The notes under the pieces are model-generated. The model made no database searches, was not told where the DNA came from, and was given only the letters and a program-made list of their open reading frames with translations. Position numbers and translations under genes: made by a program. DNA of 64,000 nt from Halocaridina rubra (lineage: Eukaryota; Arthropoda; Malacostraca; Decapoda; Atyidae): contig JAXCGZ010005669.1 in the NCBI GenBank assembly GCA_037179515.1, positions 1 through 64,000 on the forward strand, written 5' to 3'. This document shows, piece by piece, positions 51,170 to 64,000 of the stretch; the stretch's first letter is position 1, and each line of letters opens with the position of its first letter.

Positions 51170-54100
51170 TTACCTAATTGTGCTTAAGGAAAAGAGCCCA
51201 AAGCTCGTATCTTCCCGTCTCCTCATCGGTTCCATTTTGTACTTAGTGATACTTATCATACCTGTCCTTAAAACTATGGATTAAGTTAGTATTAACTACC
51301 TCCTCGCTTAGCGAATTTCAATTATCAACTACCCTTACACTAAGAAAGTACTTCCTTACATCCTGCAAAGAAGTTTTCTTACGAAGCTTCAAACTATGAC
51401 CTCTAGTTCTAGAGCCAGCCATATCAAAATATCAGTCTCTATCCACTCTATCATAACCATGAAGGAATTTAAAGACTGTCACTATATCCCCCCTCAATCT
51501 TCTAGCTTCGAGTGGTGGTAAGTCTAATTCCCTCAGCCTATCATCACAACTGAGATTGTACATTTCTGGTACCAGCTTTGTGGCATGTCTTTGAACTTTT
51601 TCAAGCTTAGCTACATGCTTTTCAAGTGCGGATTTCAAAATTTGGCTGCATATTCGAGTTTTGGTCTCACATAGGTTATATAAATATTTCTGAACAATTC
51701 CTTGTCCTTATGCCTGGAGGCTACCCTTACATTTGATAAGAAAGCATATGCTGCCCTTACTACGCCATTAATATGTATTTCTGGAGACAAATCTGCCAGT
51801 ATGTTTACTCCTAGATCTCTCTCATTTTCTATCTCTTGAAGTTGTATGCCTGCCACTGAGTAGTCAAGTTTGGACCTTCTTGTACTTGTACCCATTCTCA
51901 TTACCTTACATTTTGAAGTATTGAATTTCATAAGCCACTTTTCTGACCACTCATCTAGACTATGTAGGTCTTCCTGAAGTTCTCTACCATTTTTGTCATT
52001 TCTTACTTTCTTCACAATCTTTGCATCATCTGCAAACATAATCATGAATGAATTCACAGACTCTGGTAGGTCATTTACGTATACAAGGAACAAAAGTGGC
52101 CCTAAACCGGAACCTTGTGGAACTCCACTACTAACTCTTCTCCACTCAGACACTGAGTGTCTTACTCTAACCCTCTGTTCCCTTCCTTCTAAGTAAGTTT
52201 TTATCCATTCTAAGTAATTTTCACCTATTCTAGCCATTGCTTGCAGCTTCTTAATAATTCTCCCATGTGGAACAGTGTCTAATGCTTTCTGGAAGTCTAG
52301 GAATATGCAATATGTCTAGCCCGCTCTTTCCTGTAAGATTCGGCTTACCTCATCATAAAATTCTAATAAGTTTGTTACTGTTGATATACCTTCTCCGAAG
52401 CCATGTTGTCCCACTGACAAAAAGTTGAAGAGATATGCTTCCTTAGTACTTTCTCCATAACTTTGCAAACTATGCTGGTCAAAGAAACTGGTCTATAGCT
52501 TAGAACCGTACCCCTGCAGCATCTTGGAATCTCCCCCAACCCCAGTGACTTATTAAATATGATACGTATTGCCACTGATATTGAGTTTGCGCATTTTTTA
52601 AGTAAATGAGGGGATATATCATCATGACCTGCAGCTTTATTTACATCTAACTCCATCAGCGCTTTGCATACCTCTGTGGTTGAAAAGTTGATGTTCTCTA
52701 ATACCGGCCCTTGAGCTTCTATCTATGCAATCTGAGTGGGTGGGGTATTTTCTACTATAAATACTGACTGGAACCCCTTGTTCAATTCTTTGCAGATATC
52801 TTTAACTGTTTCAGTGATGCTTCTATCAGCTCTCTTTAGCCTTAAAACCTGTTCTTTTCCCTTCAGTTTTCATCTGATAAAGCTGTGGAAAGCTTGGGAT
52901 TTTCTTTAGCCTTCCTGGTGATGTCCCTTTCATAGTCTCTCTCTGCCTCTCTTCTTTTACTTAGGTAGTCATTTCTTGCTATTTTGTAAGGTTGCCAGGC
53001 ATTTATGTTTTTTCTCCTCCTATTCCTTTTCCAGCATTTGTCTCTCCACTCCTTAGCTCTTTTACACTCATTATCGAACCATCTCTCTCTGGCATGAATT
53101 ACACCTACTTTGGTGACAGGTATGCAGCAATCTACTATCTTCCCATATTTCTCACAAATGATGTTGTACATTTCTAGTACAGATTTGTTGTAAAATAAGG
53201 TCCTCCAGTCAATAACTGCAAAAAGCTCATTCATTTTGATGTAATCTCCTTTCAGATAGTTCCTTCTCATGTCCTCAGTGCCTCTACTCTCAGGCAGAAC
53301 ATCTTCAATCATATACCCCATCAACAACACACAGTGGTCACTCTTTCCAATTGGTGATTCATACTCAATTTTTTCAATATCCAACACATTATCAGTGAAT
53401 ACTAGATCAAGTAGTGATGGCTCATTTCCAACCCTGGCCTTCATTGGTTGAAGTACATGTTGGTGTAGGAAATTCCCTTGTACGCAATCTAGGAATCTTG
53501 CCCCGAATGAGTCCTCACCACTGTGTGGGTCAAGATTTTTTCAGTCTATCTCTTTATGATTAAAATCTCCCATAAGCAAAATCCTACATTTTCTCTCCCG
53601 TGCCATGTTAACAACTGAGTTTATGACTTCAATAGTACCAATATGACTTTCCTCATAAACTTGTAGCTATGTTGGTTCCTTGGTGGGTTATATACAGCAG
53701 TTATTTTAATACTCTCTGACCCAGTATTTATGCGAGCAACAAGAAATTCCTTGAACTCACTTTCTGTAGCCAAGTTTATTTCTTCAACTTGAATCCTTTC
53801 ACTTATGAGCAGTGCTATCCCTCCACCAGTCCTCTCAGATCTTTCAACCCTTAATATTCTGAAGCCCTTAGGAAAAACTGTGTCACTGTTTATGTCCTCA
53901 CTCAACTTAGTCTCTGTAATTGCTACTATATCTGCCTTACTGTTGTGAATCCTATCTTTTAATTCTACTGCCTTACCAGCTAATCCATCAGCATTTGTGT
54001 ATAACAATCTTAATGAGGCCCCATCCCCTGATCTTTTGTTATTTTCTTTTTATCTCCCCTTTGTCTGTGAAATGAAAATTTTTCTTCTCTTCTTCATTTC

Positions 54101-54691
54101 TTGCCTCACTTATCCTTCTAGCCTCTTGCAACAAGTTTTTTATCCTTTCCATCTCTTCCTGTGTTCTGTAGCGTCTAATGAACACTTCTTTGAATTCTTG
54201 AAGATCTTATGGACATTATTTCCTCATCAATATTTCTCTACATGTGTCCCCTCTCTCAAAGGTTACTTTTGTTAGTCTCTGCTTTCATTCCCTCGAATAT
54301 TTACCTAGTTGGTGAATGTTTACAATATCCTCAGGACCACAAACTACTCCAAGCTTTCTTATCAGGTCTACAACCCTAGCTTTAATTTCTTCAAGACTCC
54401 TCTGCCATGTTTGCTCCTGGGATTCGCTTATGCCTGAGATTACCACTGTCTTGTCTTTATCAAGTGCCTGTTTAATCAGTGGAGTTACCCTTTCCATCAC
54501 AACGTCTTTCATTTTTTTTTATTACTGTCTCTTTATAGTCAACTGTTTGCATGTTTTCCAGTGCCACCACCTTCACAGCCTCTTTTACTGCCACATTCCC
54601 CTTTAGTGCATCAGCAAAGGAAGTTTTTATGGCATCATTTTCAGTATTCAGCTCCTGAAACTCTTTTCAAACTGTTCGATGTTTTCCTTAA

Positions 54692-54694
<3 letters not shown>
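51169..54694 (-). mobile_element. AC-LINE copy 12, degenerate, truncated in ORF1
   Basis: 3' UTR, ORF2 in at least five frames (51432-54007) and ORF1 remnants (54285-54512 and to about 54690). It is more diverged than copies 8 and 9. The slippery heptamer at the overlap is kept (54075-54081). The 5' break lies against (GT)n. Confidence 0.9.
51432..54030 (-). pseudogene. AC-LINE copy 12 ORF2
   Basis: Endonuclease at 53444-54007 and RT at 51635-52656 with GVPQGSGLGP and FADDAKI. Several deletions (for example near 52420 and 52520) and stops break it. Confidence 0.87.

Positions 54695-54748
<54 letters not shown>
54695..54748. repeat. (TG)n microsatellite
   Basis: About 27 TG units between copy 12's 5' break and the first unit of the tandem array. 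Confidence 0.97.
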
Positions 54749-54750
<2 letters not shown>

Positions 54751-57700
54751 TTACCTAATTGTGTTTACAGGAAAGAGCCCAAAGCTCGTATCTTTCCGTC
54801 TCCTGATCGCTTCCATTTTATACTTAGTGATACTTATCATACCTGTCCTTAAAACTATGGATTGAGATAACATTAACTACCTCCTCACTTAGCGAATTCC
54901 AATTATCAACTACTCTTACACTGAAAAAGTATTTCCTTACATCCTGCGAAGAAGTTTTCTTACGAAGCTTCAAACTATGACCTCTAGTTCTAGAGCCAGC
55001 CATATCAAAATATCGATCCCTATCCACTCTATCATAACCATGAAGGAATTTAAAGACTGTCACCATATCCCCCCTCAATCTTCTAGCTTCGAGTGATGGT
55101 AAGTCTAATTCCCTCAGCCTCTCATCATAACTGAGATTGCGTATTTCTGGCACCAGTTTCGTGGCATGTCTTTGAACTTTTTCAAGCTTAGCTATGTGCT
55201 TTTTCAAGTGCGGATTCCAAAAGGGGGCTGCATATTCTAGTTTTGGCCTCACATAGGTTACATAAATATTTCTGAACATTTCCTTGTCCATGTGCCTGAA
55301 GGCTACCCTTACATTTGATAAGAATGCATATGCTGCCCTTACTATGCCATTTATATGTATTTCTGGAGACAAATCTGCCAGTATGTGTGTGTGTGTGTGT
55401 GATTACCTAATTGTGATGACCTAATTGTGTTTACGGGAAAGAGCCCAAAGCTCGTATCTTCCCGTCTCCTGATCGCTTCCATTTTATACTTAGTGATACT
55501 TATCATACCTGTCCTTAAAACTATGGATTGAGATAGCATTAACTACCTCCTCGCTTAGCGAATTCCAATTATCAACTACTCTTACACTGAAAAAGTATTT
55601 CCTTACATCCTGCGAAGAAGTTTTCTTACGAAGCTTCAAACTATGACCTCTAGTTTTAGAGCCAGCCATATCAAAATATCGATCCCTATCCACTCTATCA
55701 TAACCATGAAGGAATTTAAAGACTGTCACCATATCCCCCCTCAATCTTCTAGCTTCGAGTGATGGTAAGTCTAATTCCCTCAGCCTCTCATCATAACTGA
55801 GATTGCGTATTTCTGGCACCAGTTTCGTGGCATGTCTTTGAACTTTTTCAAGCTTATCTATGTGCTTTTTCAAGTGCGGATTCCAAAAGGGGGCTGCATA
55901 TTCTAGTTTTGGCCTCACATAGGTTACATAAATATTTCTGAACATTTCCTTGTCCATGTGCCTGAAGGCTACCCTTACATTTGATAAGAATGCATATGCT
56001 GCCCTTACTATGCCATTTATATGTATTTCTGGAGACAAATCTGCCAGTATGTGTGTGTGTGTGTGTGTGATTACCTAATTGTGATTACCTAATTGTGCTT
56101 ACGGGAAAGAGCCCAAAGCTCGTATCTTCCCGTCTCCTGATCGCTTCCATTTTATTCTTAGTGATACTTATCATACCTGTCCTTAAAACTATGGATTGAG
56201 ATAGCATTAACTACATCCTCGCTTAGCGAATTCCAATTATCAACTACTCTTACACTGAAAAAGTATTTCCTTACATCCTGCGAAGAAGTTTTCTTACGAA
56301 GCTTCAAACTATGACCTCTAGTTCTAGAGCCAGCCATATCAAAATATCGATCCCTATCCACTCTATCATAACCATGAAGGAATTTAAAGACTGTCACCAT
56401 ATCCCCCCTCAATCTTCTAGCTTCGAGTGATGGTAAGTCTAATTCCCTCAGCCTCTCATCATAACTGAGATTGCGTATTTCTGGCACCAGTTTCGTGGCA
56501 TGTCTTTGAACTTTTTCAAGCTTAGCTATGTGCTTTTTCAAGTGCGGATTCCAAAAGGGGGCTGCATATTCTAGTTTTGGCCTCACATAGGTTACATAAA
56601 TATTTCTGAACATTTCCTTGTCCATGTGCCTGAAGGCTACCCTTACATTTGATAAGAATGCATATGCTGCCCTTACTATGCCATTTATATGTATTTCTGG
56701 AGACAAATCTGCCAGTATGTGTGTGTGTGTGTGTGATTACCTAATTGTGAAGACCTAATTGTGTTTACGGGAAAGAGCCCAAAGCTCGTATCTTCCCGTC
56801 TCCTGATCGCTTCCATTTTATACTTAGTGATACTTATCATACCTGTCCTTAAAACTATGGATTGAGATAGCATTAACTACCTCCTCGCTTAGCGAATTCC
56901 AATTATCAACTACTCTTACACTGAAAAAGTATTTCCTTACATCCTGCGAAGAAGTTTTCTTACGAAGCTTCAAACTATGACCTCTAGTTTTAGAGCCAGC
57001 CATATCAAAATATCGATCCCTATCCACTCTATCATAACCATGAAGGAATTTAAAGACTGTCACCATATCCCCCCTCAATCTTCTAGCTTCGAGTGATGGT
57101 AAGTCTAATTCCCTCAGCCTCTCATCATAACTGAGATTGCGTATTTCTGGCACCAGTTTCGTGGCATGTCTTTGAACTTTTTCAAGCTTATCTATGTGCT
57201 TTTTCAAGTGCGGATTCCAAAAGGGGGCTGCATATTCTAGTTTTGGCCTCACATAGGTTACATAAATATTTCTGAACATTTCCTTGTCTATGTGCCTGAA
57301 GGCTACCCTTACATTTGATAAGAATGCATATGCTGCCCTTACTATGCCATTTATATGTATTTCTGGAGACAAATCTGCCAGTATGTGTGTGTGTGTGTGT
57401 GTGATTACCTAATTGCGATTACCTAATTGTGCTTACGGGAAAGAGCCCAAAGCTCGTATCTTCCCGTCTCCTGATCGCTTCCATTTTATACTTAGTGATA
57501 CTTATCATACCTGTCCTTAAAACTATGGATTGAGATAGCATTAACTACATCCTCGCTTAGCGAATTCCAATTATCAACTACTCTTACACTGAAAAAGTAT
57601 TTCCTTACATCCTGCGAAGAAGTTTTCTTACGAAGCTTCAAACTATGACCTCTAGTTCTAGAGCCAGCCATATCAAAATATCGATCCCTATCCACTCTAT

Positions 57701-58217
57701 CATAACCATGAAGGAATTTAAAGACTGTCACCATATCCCCCCTCAATCTTCTAGCTTCGAGTGATGGTAAGTCTAATTCCCTCAGCCTCTCATCATAACT
57801 GAGATTGCGTATTTCTGGCACCAGTTTCGTGGCATGTCTTTGAACTTTTTCAAGCTTAGCTATGTGCTTTTTCAAGTGCGGATTCCAAAAGGGGGCTGCA
57901 TATTCGAGTTTTGGCCTCACATAGGTTACATAAATATTTCTGAACATTTCCTTGTCCATGTGCCTGAAGGCTACCCTTACATTTGATAAGAATGCATATG
58001 CTGCCCTTACTATGCCATTTATATGTATTTCTGGAGACAAATCTGCCAGTATGTTTACTCCTAGATCTCTCTCATTTTCTGTCTCTTGAAGTTGTACTCC
58101 AGCCACCGAGTAGTCAAGCTTGGGCCTTCTTGCACTTGTACCCATTCTCATTACCTTACATTTTGAAGTATTGAATTTCATTAGCCACTTTTCTGACCAC
58201 TCATGCAGATTATTTAG
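54748..58217 (-). repeat. Five-unit AC-LINE 3'-end array with two-unit periodicity
   Basis: Units begin near 54748, 55401, 56069, 56735 and 57403, spaced about 652, 668, 666 and 668 bp. Units 1-4 break at the same base after CTGCCAGTAT; unit 5 extends further (ORF 57492-58181). Units 2 and 4 share HIDKLEK and GSKTRG. Units 3 and 5 share SEDVV and the plus-strand variant CTACATCCTCG. The higher-order period is therefore about 1334 bp. Confidence 0.92.
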
Positions 58218-61151
58218 TGTGTGTGATTACCTAATTGTGTTTACGGGAAAGAGCCCAAAGCTCGTATCTTCCCGTCTCTGATCGGTTCCATTTTTAGACT
58301 TAGTGATTCTTATCGTACCTGTCCTTAAAACTATGGATTGAGATAGCATTAACTACCTCCTCGCTTAGCGAATTCCAATTATCAACTACTCTTACACTGA
58401 AAAAGTATTTCCTTACATCCTGCAAACAAGTTTTCTTACGAAGCTTCAAACTATGACCTCTAGTTCTAGAGCCAGCCATATCGAAATATCGATCCCTATC
58501 CACTCTATCATAACCATGAAGGAATTTAAAGACTGTCACCATATCCCCCCTTACTCTTCTAGCTTCGAGTCATGGCAAGCCTAATTCCCTCAGCCTCTCA
58601 TCATAACCGAGATTGCATATTTCTGGCACCAGTTTCGTGGCATGTCTTTGAACTTTTTCAAGCTTAGCTATGTGCTTTTTCAAGTGCGGATTCCAAAAGG
58701 GGGCTGCATATTCGAGTTTTGGCCTCACATAGGTTACATAAATATTTCTGAACATTTCCTTGTCCATGTGCCTGAAGGCTACCCTTACATTTGATAAGAA
58801 TGCATATGCTGCCCTTACTACGCCATTTATATGTATTTCTGGAGACAAATCTGCCAGTATGTTTACTCCTAGATCTCTCTCATTTTCTGTCTCTTGAAGT
58901 TGTACTCCAGCCACCGAGTAGTCAAGCTTGGGCCTTCTTGCACTTGTACCCATTCTCATTACCTTACATTTTGAGGTATTGAATTTCATTAGCCACTTTT
59001 CTGACCACTCATGCAGATTATTTAGATCCTCCTGAAGTTCTCTACCATTGTTCTCGTTTTTTACTTTCTTCACAATCTTTGCATCATCTGCAAACATATT
59101 CATGAATGAATTTACAGACTCTGGTAGGTCATTTACATATACAAGGAACAAAAGTGGCTCTAAAACTGAACCCTGTGGAACTCCACTACTAACTCTTCTC
59201 CATTCAGACACTGAGTGTCTTACTCTAACCCTCTGTTCCCTTCCTTCTAAGTAAGTTTTTATCCATTCCAAGACATTTCCACCTATTCTAGCCATTGATT
59301 GCAGCTTCCTAATAAGTCTCCCATGTGGAACAGTGTCAAACGCTTTCTGGAAGTCAAGGAATATGCAATCTGCCCAGCCCTCTCTTTCCTGTAAGATTTG
59401 GCTTACCTCATCATAAAATTCTAATAAGTTCGTTACTGTTGATCTTCCTTCTCTGAAGCCATGTTGCCTCACTGACAAAAAGTTGAAGGATTCCAAGTGA
59501 AGAGAGATATGTTTCCTTAGTAGTTTCTCCATAAGTTTGCAAACTATGCTGGTCAAGGAAACTGGTCTATAGTTCAGAGCCGTATCCCTCCTTCCCTTTT
59601 TGAAGATAGGTATCACATTTGCTTGTTTCCAGCATCTTGGAATCTCCCCCGACTCCAGTGACTCCTTAAATATGATACTTAGTGCCACTGATATTGTGTT
59701 TGCGCATTTTTTAAGCACATGAGGGGATATGTCATCAGGACCTGTAGCTTTATGAACATCTAAATCCATCAGCGCTTTGCATACCTCTGTGGCTGTAAGG
59801 TTGATGTTCTCTAATACCGGCCCTTGAGCTTCTATCACTGCAATCTGAGGGGGTGGGGTATTTTCTACTGTAAATACTGACTGAAACTCCTTGTTCAATT
59901 CTTTGCAGATCTCTTCGTCCGTCTCAGTGATGCTTCCATCCGCTCTCTTTAGCCTTAAAACCTGTTCTTTTACCTTCAGTTTTCCTCTGATAAAGCTGTG
60001 GAAAAGCTTGGGATTTTCTTTAGCCTTCCTGGTGATGTCCCTCTCATAATCTCTCTCTGCCTCTCTCCTTTTACTTAGGTAGTCATTTCTTGCTCTTTTG
60101 TAGGTTTGCCAGGCAATTATGTTTTTTCTCCTCCTATACCTTTTCCAGCATTTGTCTCTCCACTCCTTAGCTCTTTTACACCCATTATCGAACCATTTCT
60201 CTCTGGCATGAATTACACCTACTTTGGTGACAGGTATGCAGCAATCTACTATCTTCCCATATTTCTCACAAAAGATGTCATACATTTCTTGTACAGATTT
60301 GTTGTAAAATAAGGTTCTCCAGTCAACAACTGCAAAAAGCTCATTCATTTTGATGTAATCTCCTTTCGGATAGTTCCTCCTCATGTCCTCAGTGCCTCTA
60401 CTCTCAGGAAGAATGTCTTCAATGATATACTCCATCAACAACACACAGTGGTCACTCTTTCCAATTGGTGGTTCATACTCAATATTTTCAATATCCAACA
60501 CATTATCTGTGAACACTAGATCAAGTAGTGATGGCTCATTCCCACCCCTGGCTCTTGTTGGTTCCATTACATGTTGGTGTAGGAAATTCCCTTGTACGCA
60601 ATCTAGGAATCTTGCCCCAAATGAGTCCTCACCACTGTGTGGGTCAAGATTTATCCAATCTATCTCTTTATGATTAAAGTCTCCCATAATCAAAATCCTA
60701 CATTTTTTCTCCCGTGCCATGTTAACAACTGAGTTTATGACTTCAATAGTACCTATATGACTTTCCTCATAAATTTCAAGCCTATTTTGGTTCCTTGGTG
60801 GGTTGTATACAACAGTTATTATAATGCTCTCTGACCCAGTATTTATGCGAGCAACAAGAAATTCCCTGAACTCACTTTCTATAGCCAAGTTTATTTCTTC
60901 AACTTGAATCCTCTCACTTATGAGCAGTGCTATCCCTCCACCAGTCCTCTCAGATCTTTCGACCCTTAGTATTCTGAAGCCCTTAGGAAAAACTGTGACA
61001 CTGTTTATGTCCTCACTCAACTTAGTCTCTGTAATTGCTACTATATCTGCCTTACTGTTGTGGATCCTATCTTTTAATTCTACTGCCTTACCAGCTAATC
61101 CATCAGCATTTGTGTATAACAATCTTAATGAGGCCCCATCCCCTGATCTTC

Positions 61152-61153
<2 letters not shown>
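58218..61153 (-). mobile_element. AC-LINE copy 13, truncated at the ORF2 start
   Basis: 3' UTR and complete ORF2. The 5' break falls in the ORF1/ORF2 overlap and joins (GT)n at 61152-61206. No LINE tail lies beyond, so this copy also has the microsatellite on both sides. Confidence 0.92.
58300..61150 (-). pseudogene. AC-LINE copy 13 ORF2, one nonsense change
   Basis: All endonuclease and RT motifs are present. A single Ser-to-stop (TGA) near 58570 separates the last 80 codons (58300-58542), which stay in frame. One substitution alters SVLGP to SVLEP next to the RT palm motif. Confidence 0.9.
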
Positions 61154-62208
<1,055 letters not shown>

Positions 62209-62436
62209 CCGAAAAAGTGAAATGCTTAGGCAACTGGGTTGATGGAAATAATCATTACTTCATTGGCTATTCTGAGAACTGGAATTGGTTCAAGGAGCGC
62301 AAATACAGATGTTTCTCTCTGACTAAACATGAGGATGGTAAGCAGGTGTTTAAAATGGCCACCCTGGAATCACCTAAATGTCCTGGTGTCGATGAGATCC
62401 CCATAAAATCATATGCCATCTTTGATGTATCAGAAG
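62209..62436 (+). CDS. Host exon: module B, exon 4 (DUF7042-like)
   Basis: Phase 1 to phase 1. Cysteines 10-12 are in VKCLGNW, KYRCFSL and PKCPGV, aligning with the module A exon at 23557. It completes module B after the 16.7-kb intron. The donor is gtaaag. Confidence 0.87.
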
Positions 62437-62911
62437 GTAAAGGAAAAATAACTCTTTGCTTGTATACGTATTAATATGCTTAATTTTGATACTGGAGTAT
62501 GCTTAATATTGATGTTGGATTATTGTTTTTATATAATGATCTTTCATTTTTTCTTTCATTTAAAATTTGAATGTTTTTCTATTATTTAATATAGATTCTT
62601 GCATCATTAGTGAAGTGGCCCATGTTCATATAATATGACAAATTCCACTAATTGAAAATAACCCTCTTCCACAGTTATAATTATATTTATATTTATTTTT
62701 TTTATATTTGTAATTCATTTTTATCATGATTTTATTATTTTTCATTACTATATCTCTCCAATATATCACTGTGACTTAGAATGTACTCCATTAATGTCAC
62801 AAAAACTACAGTTATGTATGGTGGCTCCATGTCACACTTATTTTTATATTTCTTATTTATAGAATTGTAAATATGGTCTTCCTGATACAATGATAATTGA
62901 TGTTATTTTAG

Positions 62912-63208
62912 TGCCTACTGAACCAATAATAGAGATGGAAGGAGAGGACAATTTGCTTGAGGGAGGAAGTTTCATGACTCTATCATGTATCACATATGGT
63001 GGATTTCCCACTCCAACTATAACGTGGCTTAAAGATGGAGAAGAAATATCCTCACATACTAGTCATCTAGAGAATGACAAACATGAGGCCCAGATTAATG
63101 TCTTTGTTACTCCTAAGGATTTACGAGAAGGAGTGTATGAATGCAAAGTCAATAACTTTGCTCTAGAATTATCACTCAATGTCACCGCTTTCCCAACAAC
63201 TGACATTC
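62912..63208 (+). CDS. Host exon: Ig2 (complete I/C2-type domain)
   Basis: Phase 1 to phase 1, with a whole Ig domain in one exon. The first Cys is in MTLSCITYGG, the core Trp in TITWLKDGEE and the second Cys in LREGVYECKV. One NVT site is present. A single-exon, phase 1-1 Ig domain contrasts with the split Ig1 and Ig3. Confidence 0.92.
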
Positions 63209-63759
63209 GTAAGTTTATTATTTCTATTTTTCTAGCTTTTTACTTATTTTTGTTAATGGATGTACTAGAAAAAATACATATTACTGGCTTATTGCTTTGT
63301 TAATTTGTCATAATCTTATTGCAATTAAAAGATGTGAATATAGATTTATATTCCAGACATTCCTCTTTTTAGCAACATGTCTTACCTTTCACTTCAATTA
63401 ATCCTTATTTTTTCTTCGTCGCCAGTAAGTACTTTTTAAGAGGCAATATTCGTATCATTTATAGAGTAAGATATGCCTATGACCTGTCTACCGTAGAGGC
63501 TGAATATTAATTATAAACCTTTTCCCTATATAACTTATATATTAGTTTATATTCTAATAATTTTTTTTAATGAAATTGAGATAGATCCGCTTGTTACTTT
63601 GCATATAACTAAAATTCTATATACAATAGATTAATAATGAGAGATATTTTAGATTAATTGCTCTGATAAAAAATACTTTAAATAATTGCAAGCTTAAGTA
63701 GAATAATCATTTCTATTGTATTTTCAATAATAGTGAGAATATTTTCTTCCTCTGAGCAG

Positions 63760-63860
63760 ATCAGCCTAAGCTATTACTTGGCCCTGAAGAGGCACATCTA
63801 ACAGTCATGCCTTTCGATAGAGCAATTTTAAACTGCACGGCAGCAGTTGCTATTCATATA
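63760..63860 (+). CDS. Host exon: Ig3, first half
   Basis: Phase 1 in, phase 0 out at gtaagt, as in the Ig1 exon at 17549. It encodes the Ig start with ILNCTAAVAIHI; the cysteine lies in an NCT site. The partner exon must lie beyond the window. Confidence 0.82.
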
Positions 63861-63883
63861 GTAAGTAGAGCTTGTTTATACAA

Positions 63884-63887
<4 letters not shown>

Positions 63888-63962
<75 letters not shown>
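63888..63962. repeat. (TA)n microsatellite
   Basis: About 37 TA units in the intron after the Ig3 half-exon. Confidence 0.97.
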
Positions 63963-63966
<4 letters not shown>

Positions 63967-64000
63967 TTTTTACCCCAACCGGGACTTGAAAATAGGAATT

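Overview
The window is animal nuclear DNA, most likely from an arthropod and plausibly a decapod crustacean. This is inferred from the AT-rich introns, very long (TA)n and (TG)n tracts, CR1/L2-like, Jockey-like, Ty3/gypsy and Ty1/copia remnants, and an intron-rich Ig-domain gene. No bacterial features, tRNA, rRNA or CRISPR array were seen.

Host gene. One plus-strand gene can be followed through 13 exons from 17549 to 63860. Joined, they give about 718 codons with no stop, and intron phase agrees at every junction. The order is: Ig domain split by a 24-nt microexon; a 12-cysteine module (A, 4 exons); a second 12-cysteine module (B, 4 exons); an Ig domain in one exon; and the first half of a further Ig domain. 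All 12 cysteines and all exon phases correspond between A and B. The modules look like the uncharacterised arthropod/nematode Pfam domains I recall as DUF7044-DUF7043-DUF7042. Both gene ends lie outside the recognised part. The A-B intron (20.7 kb) and the intron inside module B (16.7 kb) are filled with mobile DNA.

Layout. 1-6884: LTR element on the minus strand with apparently identical LTRs, one orphan ORF and an internal minisatellite. 6885-9600: plus-strand LINE copy carrying a nested insertion with an 11-bp target duplication. 9707-12238: Tigger-like ends around about 180-bp satellite monomers. 12378-16600: two minus-strand LINE copies. 17115-17441: inverted repeat around a (TA)n core. 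17549-23781: Ig1 and module A. 25180-29213: copia remnant and Jockey-like element. 29390-44410: 15-kb head-to-tail block of LINE copies, including one full-length copy and one with both ORFs intact. 44513-45491: first three exons of module B. 46440-50476: decayed gypsy element. 50477-61206: second LINE block with a higher-order tandem array. 62209-63860: last module B exon, Ig2 and half of Ig3.

The LINE family (called AC-LINE here) is the most striking mobile element. It is CR1/L2-like and bicistronic. Its 3' end has a conserved stem-loop, two 14-nt repeats and a (CA)n tail. Nearly every 5' junction also abuts (CA)n/(TG)n. This suggests insertion into (AC)n microsatellites, including the tails of its own earlier copies, which would build the head-to-tail blocks. 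ORF2 has no usable AUG and overlaps ORF1 in the -1 frame just after an in-phase A AAT TTT heptamer, so an ORF1-ORF2 frameshift fusion is possible.
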